Shown here in pieces: positions 38,801 through 49,687 of a DNA stretch of 64,000 nt. The stretch is from NCBI RefSeq assembly GCF_001039355.2, contig NW_019775887.1, positions 113,950 through 177,949 on the forward strand, read 5' to 3'. The first letter of the stretch is position 1, and each line of letters starts with the position of its first letter. A model generated the notes under the pieces. It searched no databases. It had not been told where the DNA came from and worked only from the letters and a program-made list of their open reading frames with translations. This stretch comes from Lingula anatina (Eukaryota > Brachiopoda > Lingulata > Lingulida > Lingulidae). The position numbers were made by a program, and so were the translations under genes.

Positions 38801-40905
38801 GAACAAAATTGATTGATTTTTGGACATTTTATGAAACAGATTATTTTTCCAAATTCAATTTCACTAAAATGAAATAAAGATTATTCCAAAGTATAAAAAC
38901 TAGGTGTGGTTTGTGCAATGAAGTGTATTAAAGAAAATACATTTTTTTAAAATTTAATTAAATCTTGGATATGCTTGGTGATTTAATCTAGACCTAAACC
39001 ATTTTGGCATATTCATAATTGACATGTTTTGGACAAATCCCAAGGTTCGTCTAAGTTATTTGAAACATTTGAAGTAACACTCTTTGGCACAATGATAACA
39101 AATGGTAAGAGATCATGTTTACTCAAGCTCCTCTAAAGCAATAACTATAATTTTGCACTGTCAACAAAGGAGATTAATACTGTAGGCTGGAAGATTCAGT
39201 GTAAAAGAAGAGAGGTGAGCTTGGGGAGGGGGGGGGCATTATTTTATCCTTTATTTTTCTCCCCTCTCACCGCAAGTGAACATTTGCTGAAAAGGGCAGG
39301 GGAATATAAGATTAGGTACATGGATTTAGAAACATGCACGTGTTTGGTTTCAGTTGTTTGGCCCTAGTGTGTTAAACCACTATCTGATGCCACCACCAAA
39401 GTATGCCCAAGGAACATCACAACACCAGTCCACCAAGAAAATTCTGGAGAGCATGGAGCGAGGGCTGCTACTGCAGTGTATTAATGGAGACATTTATCTC
39501 ACTCGCCTGTGCAGGTAAGTGTCACTTCACAAATGTGTCATTTTATGATATTATATTCTGTTTATATACAATATTTTTAACTTACAATTTTAGTTTTTTT
39601 TATGTGTTTAAGGTTTTGTTATTAGTTTTCAGTTACCAGTTTTGTTTTCTGAATACGTTTTGTAATTACTCATTCTTTAATTTTACATCGTACACAACAC
39701 TGAGATACATGCCAAGGATGTATTTCAGTGAAGAAATAATTAGTACATAAGCAAATGATAAATAAAACTGTATTTATCAATCATTATTTCCCCTTGCAGT
39801 TTTCAAATATTTCCAAGTCTACTGCCAATCAATGTTCCTTACAGTGCACACTTGACTAAATAGCGAATTAGCACCATTTTCAAAGCTGAAATTTTCCTCA
39901 AGCTAGGTCAGGTTAGATAAATTACATATAAAAATAATAAACTTCTCATTCACTCATTTTTGCAGATGTGTTATCTTCTGCTCTTCTCCAAGCAAGGGTG
40001 AACAGATCTTCAAAGTGAAGCGAGACAACATGGGCATTAAAATATTTGATTTCACCAACTACTTTCTACCAGCTGTGGACAGGTACGTGCAGGGGCAGGG
40101 CCCTTGCCCACGTATTGAAGTGCGACTTGGATTTGGACAGACATGGAGCAGTGACGACTGGAGTCGGCGGGATACATTCATCTCTGCAACAGTTGTCAGT
40201 GCTAAGGCTTTGCAAATCATTCAACAGGTAAGAATGGGGTTCCTATGTAAACCAGTATCTTGTTAATAATTATAATTTTATTTATTTTTATATGGCACAG
40301 TCCATTATTGTAAAAACCAATACACCTGTTTTAATATTAAAAAATTAAGAATTAGTTTTTAGAGATTTGTATCACAGATCCCTCTACTAGTGTTGCTATC
40401 AATTTTGGAAAAATAAGACTTTTCAAAACCCATCTTCAATATCCATATTAAATCATTTTAAAACTGTATATGTCGGTCAAATACTTACCTATATTTTCAA
40501 TAAAAAGGTCTGGGAATCTGTCAGAATCTAAAATATGAGCTAATTGGACCACAGTATGATAGGAAAAGGAATACATTGCTGTGATTAATAATTCTACTAA
40601 TAAAATAATAATAAAAAGGTCTGGGAATCTGTCAGAATCTAAAATATGAGCTAATTGGACCACAGTATGATAGGAAAAGGAATACATTGCTGTGATTAAT
40701 AATTCTACTTCAAATACATCACAATTAGCTTTCATCATTTCAGCTTTCATCATTTCAGCTGGGATGCCAACCCACTCCCATGTTTTCTATAGAGATCTCG
40801 GGGTCAGATGACTTTGACAGAATTGCCGAGACAATCAAAAAGCTGTGTGAACTGAAAACGTCAAATGGCAAAATGGATACCAGCACTTCAGGATCACTGC
40901 ATTAG
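32821..40905 (+). CDS. Interferon regulatory factor, paralogue B, 8 exons
   Basis: Paralogue of IRF-A. Exons: 32821-32985, 33469-33646, 34924-34991, 35797-36043, 38605-38768, 39354-39514, 39966-40227 and 40759-40905; phases close to 463 aa. The DNA-binding domain (1-114) has Trp at 11, 26, 38, 46, 57 and 76; its first exon matches A at about 44 of 55 residues. The linker keeps KCDSLDQQKY. The IRF association domain (about 220-450) carries LFGPS, MERGLLLQC, CVIFCSSPSK, EVRLGFGQTW and KKLCELK. Exons 1, 2 and the 262 bp exon have exactly the same length in A and B. The 111 bp Gln-rich exon of A has no counterpart in B, and three A exons correspond to one B exon. Two possible acceptors 14 bp apart precede the last exon (ttcag repeated). 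AATAAA signals occur at 41775 and 41795. Confidence 0.93.
40499..40709. repeat. 100 bp direct duplication in last IRF-B intron
   Basis: 40499-40598 recurs at 40610-40709, apparently identical, with an 11 bp AT spacer. A diverged relative begins at about 41598. Confidence 0.9.
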
Positions 40906-42289
40906 GAATATGAATCATGTCAAATGAATAATGTACGTATAAAGGAAATTAATTTTTACTAATCTGGACAATATTCTTCATTCAATCTTATTAATGTTTT
41001 ATCAGTTTTTTTGGTTTTATTCAACTGTTTTCTAGACATACATTAATAATAATTTTTAATGTAAGGCCTGGACTTTACATCTTAGGTTTTCCACAGAAAA
41101 AAATGGAGCCCTTTTCAAAAATAAACAATAATTTTAAATAGAGTTTTAATTCAGACATCTTTCTCCATCAGTTTTACATATTTGTATTCTCTTTGGTTTA
41201 ACATTTTGTTTTGCAACAACACCTTATGAATCTTTTACTCTTGCAACAAACACACTTATTATTATTATATTTGGCATATTATATTATTATATTATATTTT
41301 TGTCATTTATGGACTTAGTCTGACTAACTTTATCTCAGGTATATATATATATATACATTTTGTATTTAAGCAAATACTGTTACAATGTATCAGAAACTAT
41401 AAACTTTGCAGCTGTCATTTTCACACTTTGTAGATGCACATTTAAGTGCTACTTTGTTAGAAATATTTTAGATCAATATTAGATGATGACTATTATATTA
41501 GCAAATGATAAAATAATTCAGATCATTTTAGATCTAATACAGTGTCACATAGTGTCTTCATATGTTGGTATTTACTGACCTTTTAAAGTTTTTAATTTGC
41601 AATAAAAAGGTCTCAGAATCTTTCAGATTCTAATTAATACTCTGTGTTAGTCTGTTAGAACATGAGCCTGGACCACAGCATGATAGAAAAGGGGATAAAT
41701 TGCTGAGACAATCAAAAAGCAGTGTGAATTGAAAACATCAAATGGAAAAATGACACCAGCACATTTTTGTTAGAAATAAACTACATTTTGGATCAATAAA
41801 GAAATCTTACAGGCAGCACTGTGTCTTTTTATTTTGATAGTTACTGACCTTTTACAAATAACAGAGCCAGAATCAATGATATAAATTACCAGTGTTTACA
41901 GTCTTTGAAAACAATGACATCTATGAAGGCAGATTATGTATCAGCTCTGTGGACAAATGTCATCAGTTCATTATGAATGTCATATTATACACAAATAAAA
42001 CGAAAATAAAATAAAGATTAGCCTAAAAATTGGCACCAAATTTTCGACATCATTTATTAGGCACCCAAAATTTCTGATCAGCTTGTGCATTCCCTGTTTT
42101 AACAGTCCCATGGCATCTGAGACATGCAGGCAACTTCAGTCAGCAATATTGGTTTCACAGAAAACAACCATAGAATACCCTCTGAAGTAGTTAGCAAAAT
42201 GTACTTGCATTTTGTACTGCATACCTGCTGCTTGTTTGATAGCTGTGATAAAGACACTCCACCTTAATTCCTTCATTTCTTCCCAGGCA
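40906..42289. other. Region downstream of IRF-B and AIRIM
   Basis: The 3' flank of two convergent genes. It holds the IRF-B 3' UTR, a dead copy of its last exon, candidate poly-A signals (41775, 41795, 42006-42016) and AT-rich sequence. No further gene is supported. Confidence 0.55.
41598..41770 (+). pseudogene. Decayed copy of IRF-B last exon
   Basis: aaaaaggtctcagaatc to tgatagaaaag resembles the 100 bp intron repeat. It is followed by gagacaatcaaaaagcagtg...catcaaatgg, which matches the coding sequence for ETIKKLCELKTSNGKMDTS in the real last exon at about 85 percent by eye. It lacks the exon's first part and an intact frame (gaNaccagcac has lost bases). Confidence 0.75.
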
Positions 42290-43749
42290 TCAAAACTGTT
42301 CTTGCTGGAAGAATGCCACTAATGGGAGAAGCTCTGAAATTAAACGCAAAATCTTTATATAGAAAAAAATAATAATAATAAAATAAAAATAACTGGTAAA
42401 AATAACTGCAACACATTACTGCTAATGTGTTCTTATGTTTTCTTGAAAAGCTGTCAAATCAGCATCTTGCCAAGCAAGGTCATTTTCCTTTAGTTATTAA
42501 CCACTGTAAAGGACCAAAAATTAATACTGACTAACATACATGTAACATTATGAACAAAAACAAAAAAATCACGTAAAAGAGACACTTATCATTTCATTAT
42601 TGTATGATACAACTGAACTAACATGTAAGTCTCTGAAAATTAAACTCAGTTTCTTTGTCATGACAAAACAAGTCTTTCTTGGGGCTTGATTAAAATTGTA
42701 CCAATGTGAAATGAAAAAAAGACCAAAATCATACCCTCCATTTGTTGCTGGAGCATCTTGTTCATTTTCCAGTGCTCAACAAGACTAGAAACTGCCTCAG
42801 GTTTATCAGGTGAGAAAACTTCCAGAGTATGCTGCTTACATAGGATACTATGGCAATGTAAGGAGCATAGTTTAATGAGTGTGAAAGCAAATATTATAAT
42901 GGACACAATTTTAAACATAATTCATTTTTCTGAAACATTAATAAATATATAATTCCCAACTAAAACACTGTTAACTTCTGCTCCCTGATTCATTCACATG
43001 GTGTGAATAAACACTTTAATTTCATCATGACTAGCAAAGAATAGTGATTGACAATTATTACAAAGGATACTCCTCCCTGTAAAGCCTGGAAAAGTCCTGC
43101 ACCCACTGTAACATGGTAGCCATGGAAGGCCACAGAGGTGAACATTCCGTCATCTTCTTCATAGTTAACTGTCCTGCATACTTGCTGTATAAATCCATAC
43201 ACTGTTCAGCCTGATGGGACACTTTATCCTTGAGAATATTTTGTGCTGAACTGAATGAGAACATAACATAAAGAATATAATCACATGTTGAAAGGGATTA
43301 GGTGATTTAACAATATTAAATGAATTTTGGGGTATGTTGCACATTGACACTTAGCAAGTGCTTACTAATAATTTTAATTTTATCAAAGTAGCTGTTGAAG
43401 GTAACTTTTTACTCTATTTCCTTTTAAAAAATTATTTTAATTACCAGGCTCATGCTCATGCATCATCAATTATTTCAACTTACAGAATGTCCTGTAATCT
43501 ATTAATCATGTCTGCCATTTCATCATGCAGCTTATATAACAACTTCTCCTTGATATCAGGAAAACTCTGTGCCAGTGGCGTCTGAAGAAGATCAACTTTG
43601 GCACAGCACTGGTATTGTTCAGCCAGGTTTTCCAAGGAGGTCATGTCTTTCTGGCAAGTTTCTAAAGTCAGTTTCCATTGTTCGCTCTGTTCTTGGATTG
43701 TTTTAAATGTCTTTTGAAGCTGGCGGCAAATAGCTAGCTCTGCTTGCAT
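42290..43749 (-). CDS. AIRIM: AFG2-interacting ribosome maturation factor (C1orf109 homologue), 4 exons
   Basis: In human the protein works with the AAA ATPase AFG2 complex in cytoplasmic maturation of the pre-60S ribosome. Exons in gene order: 43484-43749, 43062-43250, 42735-42847 and 42290-42333. Phases close to 203 aa, the same length as human AIRIM. Recognisable blocks are SLENLAEQ in exon 1, SFPDIKEKL near residue 62, MLQWVQDFSRLYREEY in exon 2, and a C-terminal FF near the stop. Similarity over the third exon is low; its acceptor (catag|T) was chosen by phase, and the exon 2 donor (gtaata) is weak, so the 43062 and 42847 ends are the least certain. It is head to head with borealin, as in human. 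Confidence 0.85.
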
Positions 43750-43836
43750 TGGGGTATATCACTTCAATATCTGGAAAAAATATGAAGATTATGATAATCA
43801 CAATAACATGCGCAGGATACGATTATGGATATGTAC

Positions 43837-44121
43837 ACGCTCGGCTGTCACCTTGATTGGATAGTAAACGATTGTCGTAAAATCGCTAAATGATATTAAA
43901 ACCGGGTGCATAAACTCTATATTATTGTCTCTATGGGGACTTTACGACATTCGGCTTGAGGGCTTTAACCACTTGTAATAGTTTATTTTTGCATTGTATT
44001 AGATTAATGTGGCAGTCCAAGGTTGTCCTAGGTGGTTTTCAAGTTTATGCACCCGGTTTTAATATCATTTAGCGATTTAACGACAATCGTTTACTATCCA
44101 ATCAAGGTGACAGCCGAGCGT
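43837..44121. mobile_element. Foldback transposon with long TIR and 10 bp target duplication
   Basis: The terminal inverted repeats are about 77 bp and nearly perfect, starting acgctcggctgtcaccttga. The direct repeat ggatatgtac flanks both ends (43827-43836 and 44122-44131). Total 285 bp, no coding capacity. Long TIRs with a 9-11 bp duplication fit a Mutator-like MITE. It sits 88 bp upstream of the AIRIM start codon. Confidence 0.85.
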
Positions 44122-44539
44122 GGATATGTACTGTAGATAAAAGCATTAGGGTTTAGACTATTCAGCTGTCACCTTGATCAGCCGATGCATCAAAAAACAC
44201 ATAACACCATGCCCATGATAAATTTGTGATTTATCATTTACTAGCATCAGACAACTGTTTTCTCTCCCTTGCTGTTATTTCGGCATTACTTCGGTCCGTA
44301 TTTCTTGAGAAAATCTAAGTTTGGTCTAGCCTCTAGGATCCCAAACGTTTCGGATCCCGAGCTTGGTTTACGAGCATCTTGGACATGCTTCATAATCGTT
44401 CATACCTTAAACAAAGTCGACCTTACTGCCCTTGAACATACACTTTTAGATAAACTGAACATCGTTTAATTTGCCATAATACATTGGAAAACGTTCAACT
44501 GCATCTCTCTCACATCAACCTGCTGTAGCTCAATGGAGG

Positions 44540-44694
44540 CTGCCATATTGGTCACATGATCGAAGTGAGCATTTTTGATTGGTTGACCTAGTTTTTGTTC
44601 AAATTTTCGGCGGAAGTAAATTTCATCTGTGTAATCGAAGTTGAGGACATTATTTGATTATTACTGCAGCTTATCTGATAGAATTAAAAGAAAA
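44540..44694. promoter_or_regulatory. Borealin-proximal part of the AIRIM/CDCA8 divergent promoter
   Basis: It contains ctgccatattgg (YY1-like, about 44540-44551), gtcacatgatc (E-box-like), an inverted CCAAT box (gattgg, 44577-44582) and an ETS-like site (ggcggaagt, about 44609-44617). The borealin ATG follows at 44695. No TATA box. Confidence 0.5.
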
Positions 44695-47600
44695 ATGCCC
44701 CCCAGAAAACGCAGAACAAGGGCAGTGTCGAGGGCAAAGCCAAAGGCTCCTTCTGGAGACGAAGGAAAAGATTTGACCCTTGAGGAAAGGAGAGCGAAGA
44801 TGGAATTGTTTTTGAAGGACTTTGATGTTCATGGTAAACAAAACAGATTCCATTAAAATTTTCAGCTGTGACCATTGATATAAAGAGTGAAGTCCATGTT
44901 CAGAAAGTCTCTACCGCGAAAGTCAATATAAACAATTATCATAACATTAAGTGGGAGGGGGGATCGTATGTTTGTGTTAGTAGTACATGTAGCACTAGTT
45001 GATTGGAATGTGAAATGCACAGTCACTGTTACACTACAATGAAGAGGTGTATGGTGTCAAGATAAGAGTCAGGCACAGTTGCTTCCCAAAAAGCCTAGTG
45101 TAAACAGTAACTCCCATGTTCATGTAACATTCTGAAATTTTTATTCTCTATGTATTTGGAAATTATGATGGGGATACCTCCTAAGTCAATAGAACAAATT
45201 CAGTATAATATTTTTTTTTTTTTTTTTTTTTACAAAACTGACAGGTGTCATATGTTATTATCATCTACTTTTGTTTCCTACAGTGAAGGAACGTATTGCC
45301 AAGATGAGAGCTGAAGCCAAAAGGAACTGTCAGAAAATAGAGAGTTTGTACAGGTTGGAATTAACCAAACTGCCAAAAGTAAGAAAAACTAAGAGCGCAT
45401 TCTCAACGAATTAAGCCAGGCTTTACAAAGCCGGTGACCTAAAAACGGCGGACGTACATGAAAGAAAAACCGCCTAATCTTTTAATAGTCTCTCCGCCTC
45501 TCACACGCCTCCCCACACGTCGTCCCTGCGGGGTACAGTAATTAAATCTCGGCTCCGAACATTAATATTTCCGTGAATATCTCTGGTGATATTATCTCCT
45601 TAGATAGTCGATTCATTGCTGCTCTACGGGCCAAATTATTCCTTTTTCGTCTGTTTTCAAAGATAATAGAACAGAAGAGCTTTTTTTTTTTCGATCGCCT
45701 TCAGCCGCTATGCCTTCTTCACCACGAGTTTAACTGATGAGCATGCGCACTTAATATTTCTCAGGTAGCTTCTGCATGGCGAACGGAGCCGAGATTTAAT
45801 TACTGTACCCCGCAGGGACGACGTGTGGGGAGGCGGAGAGACTATTAAAAGATTAGGCGGTTTTTCTTTCATGTACGTCTGCCATTTTTAGGTCACCGGC
45901 TTTGTAAAGCCTGGCTTAATTCGTTGAGAATGCGCTCTAAATGAATTAAGATAAAATAATGGACATTAGTAATAAGATAGGAGCATTTATAAAAGTAATG
46001 ATATTAGCACAGTGTTATGTTTTAGTTTTTATTTTTCATACGCATGTCTGCTACATATTAAAAATAATTGAGGAATTGCACATGATTTTTCCTTGAATTA
46101 ATTTTTGTTCATGGCATTTAGTTTTGATAGTCATCGTTTTATAAAGATAAAGATAACATGGTCAAATCTATGATAACTGCAATAACCACTACTTAAAAGT
46201 ATTTTAGAATTACTATAAGTTTTTACTTTGGATGTCTTTCTTCAGTTATTGCAGCATGTAGTGATCAAATGATTGAGGTTCTCAGTTATAATGCATCTTA
46301 TACTAATACTGATATTTTGTTTTATTCCAGCATATAAGAGACATGAAAAGATCAGAATTTCTCAGTAAGTAGCAACTAGGTAAATTTTTCTCCAACTAAA
46401 TGTACAAGTTAATGGTAAGAATTCAAGTAAAAATTGAAGGAAGTTGGAAAGGCATTTTTAAACAGTTTGTGAATGGTGATTTTAACAAGAAGCCTATCGT
46501 ATTAAAGCTCAGGAAGGTAAAACTTAAAATTGGTGTTTTTTCCCCCACCATTTTGGCTTTTGTTTGAAAATAACATTTCTTTGTGTTTATTTTCCAGAAC
46601 TTGGTGGTACTATCAGTGCAGTCAGCATGCATGAGGCAGAGGAACTTGTAGGAACGCTCTCAGCGACCATAGATTCCAAACTTTCGTAAGTAATAAAATG
46701 GCATCATTAAGTATCAAAAGTCCCCTATTGGATATGCAAAATACTGTTTAAGGAAACTTTTTTGATAATTAATTATTTAGTCACAAGGCCTGTGTTAAGT
46801 TTAAGAGCAAATTCATAAGGTATATTATTTTTGTTTATAACTTTATGTGACTGACAAATGTGTTAAAGATTGAATGATTTGATGTAAGACAGTAAGTGCC
46901 TCTACAAAAGATTTAGTCTTATAAAGTAAAAACGTTTTTTGAACAGATAATGATTTATTTTTATTATAAGACCACAGAGTGTTTTTATATACATACATAT
47001 CAATTACTGCAATACTGGCTACATATTATGCTATATATATTTATCTTGTTAAGCTGTCAGAGATTGAGAACTGTTTCCAAGACATCTAGCACATGTGCTA
47101 CCATAGAAGAAGAGGAAGAAGAAACCACAACCAAAAAGGTCAGCAAGGACAGATACCAAAGCCTTCCCAGTTAGACACAATTGACATTAGAAATTAGTTT
47201 CTGCTTACTGAACAACCTTTAAAAAACTTTGAGACAATATTTCCCCCACCTCGTGATGTTTTATTATTTATTTTTTATGTATGCTCTGTTCTGTTACACA
47301 AAAACATTTCTGCATAAAAAAACCCTCTCCAATCTGGTCTAGCTTCAAAAATAGGGTCACAAAAAAGTTTTTGAGGTGTTCTCCATGGGAATACAAAAAC
47401 ATTTAATTTTGAATACGTATTGCTTGAGGATTTTCTGGAGATCATTTCAAGATGTCTAGGCTATCAGATTAATTTTGAGTAATTGTCCAGTGGGTAAGTA
47501 TACTAGATAATGATTTGGTGGTATACTAGTACTTGAACATCAAATGCGTGAATACATGCACCTTATGGAAATCTATTGACAGAATTTGCAATCTTTCGAT

Positions 47601-49664
47601 GATGAAATTTTTGTTGTTGTTGTTTCAGAAACCAACGCGCAGAGGAAAGGCGGTGCTGGGAGATGCCAGTAACATGCCCCCGCCACCTCCACCCACCACA
47701 GGAAGAACTAGGTATACACAGTTGAATTTATTAAAGACAAAGGCTTTTCAATCCTGTAAAATAAAAAAGGGTCTATAAGTTTATGATTAAAAAATGAAAA
47801 AGATTGATATAAGTATTACATTAGGTTGTATGTTATTGTGACTCATAACCCTTAGTTAACAACAATCAAGACTTGGGTCCACTTTTAGCAAACTGGTGAT
47901 GATAATGATAATAATAATGATAAATATATTGTTAATATGACATGAGCCAAAAATGGAAAGAAGAGGTCTGATAAGTGAGTGCTATGGGTATATAGGCTAC
48001 TAGGTCAATGTGACCTTAGCATTGCATGGGGCATTCACAGTTTTCAGGGAGCAGATTATCTTATTTGTTTTAAGTACTGTGCCAGTTAAAACTCCCATGG
48101 ATTTACCCAGTGATATTTACAAGAAGTCTTGATTTTACTGTATCATTTGAGAATAATTCAATCCTTAAAACTGTTGTTATCAAATTTTTACTTGGTACCA
48201 TTTTGAATTGTTGCAGAAGAGCCACAGCCAGGACAACACAGAATGCAAGCTACCAAACACCTTTTGGTAGAGCTGGAGGAAAGACCACCTGTGATACTCC
48301 CCTCTTTACCCCAAGGTTTGACCCCAGGTAATAATGACCTTTATTTGACCCCCTCCTTAATGACCTTGACCCAGTGTCATAGCCTCTGTTTGACTCAGAG
48401 CACATTAAGAACAGTTGATCCGTAGACTAAATAGTCTGCCGATCAAATATGGCATGGCCCACTTTAAAGCTTGGCAAGATTTAATTGCCCTGCCCCTTCT
48501 GGGATGGTGTGTGTGGGAGGCGGGAATCCATTGTCAAGTGTGTGCCATATTTGGTCCGCAGACTAGTTAGTCCATGGATCAACTTTGTCGTGATTCCAGC
48601 CTCTGACGACCAGGTAGCTTATTTAAACAGCAGGAAATACTACCTGTGATTATGATTTATTGACTTTGTCAAATAATATTTGACTCGGGGTAAATATATT
48701 GGTATCAAATTGTTTCTTAATATTTGGCTTTGAATGGCCACATCCAGTCCTGTTTCCACCACTACAAATACTGCTAGGACTAAAGGATAGATGTTTGCTG
48801 TAGATCAAACCCAAGTACTATACTGATAGCGGTCTTAGATTCATTGTTTTCTTGGTGATTCGTGGGTTGGAAATAGGGGAAATTAAATATATGCAACATA
48901 TCCAATTTTTCAACAAATTGTATGCAATAATCACACTTAGTAGAGGAGAAAAGTGATAAGACAACCACAAATTTTTAATAATTATCTATTTCAGACTCCC
49001 AAACACCCCTGGCACCGTCCTGCGTAAGCAGCGAGAGGGAGAGAAGACAGTGACGAGCGTGGTGAAATACTCCATGGCAGGCAGTCCTCTGGCCCCAGAA
49101 GGTCCAGTCATGCCTGATGTCTTCCTCCCTGTGGGAGATGGACAGGTCAGTGAGGAGGGTCGATCTGGACTGGCTTCAACTTTTGGCAATAAATAAATAA
49201 ATAAAGGAATAAAATAAATATTATGAAGTACAAGAAAGATTCAGTAAGAGACCTTAGTTAATTTTCTAGTATGAGACCAAAATGATGTGCATGTTTAAAT
49301 AAGGTAGTATTTGAAGGTTTTTCATTGCAGCAAGTGGAAAATGTTGACACAGTATAACATTCGTCAATAATTTGAACAGATTGAAAAAAAAATTATGCCA
49401 TCTATGCATGATGGAAAGTGGGGGTTCTATCTTTATTCATCAAGTAATATATTTGATATTTTGTTTTATTGGAAATTGGAAAAGCTTGACTATGAAAGTA
49501 TTTTATACACAAAGCAGACTTTGTCCAATTTTCTGTTCTTTCAATTTTAGATGATTGCACTGAATGAAGCTAACGTGGACGAGGTAATGGATAATCTCGA
49601 CGAACAGACGAAATCGACACTGGAAATTGTGCACAAAAGACTGGCAGCCATGTTTGCTAAATAG
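44695..49664 (+). CDS. CDCA8: Borealin, chromosomal passenger complex subunit, 9 exons
   Basis: Borealin binds survivin and INCENP and targets Aurora B to the centromere and midzone. Exons: 44695-44833, 45284-45378, 46331-46364, 46598-46685, 47054-47138, 47629-47711, 48217-48327, 48995-49145 and 49551-49664; phases close to 299 aa (human 280). A basic start (PPRKRRTR) leads into LFLKDFDVHV and a helical segment with IESLYRLELTKLPKHIRDM, the survivin/INCENP-binding part. The middle has EEEEEE, PPPPPP and TPLFTPRFDPRLPNTPG, matching the human LTPRFDSRVFKTPG block. The C-terminal domain has MPDVFLPVGDG and ends HKRLAAMFAK. AATAAA is at 49941. The tagging of exon 5's acceptor (ttaag) is unusual (no pyrimidine before ag) but in phase. 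Its neighbour AIRIM is divergent. Confidence 0.93.
45393..45937. mobile_element. Palindromic MITE with TAA duplication (copy 2 of the 2284 family)
   Basis: A 545 bp element with about 165 bp inverted arms, from gagcgcattctcaacgaatt inward, flanked by TAA on both sides (45390-45392 and 45938-45940). The arms match the element at 2284-2585, but a unique centre of about 200 bp is present here. A 3 bp TWA duplication suggests PIF/Harbinger mobilisation. Lies in borealin intron 2. Confidence 0.85.
48398..48603. mobile_element. Diverged palindromic MITE (relative of 2695)
   Basis: It shares acagttgatccgtagacta, atcaaatatggca and the inverted tgccatatttggtccgcagactagttagtcc with the element at 2695-2899. 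The ends are eroded. Borealin intron 7. Confidence 0.65.
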
Positions 49665-49687
49665 CAAGGAATCATCAACTTGAAATG

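Noticed and set aside
40448-40753. A minus-strand frame of 101 codons with an internal repeat
   Set aside because: It is produced by the identical 100 bp intronic duplication in IRF-B.
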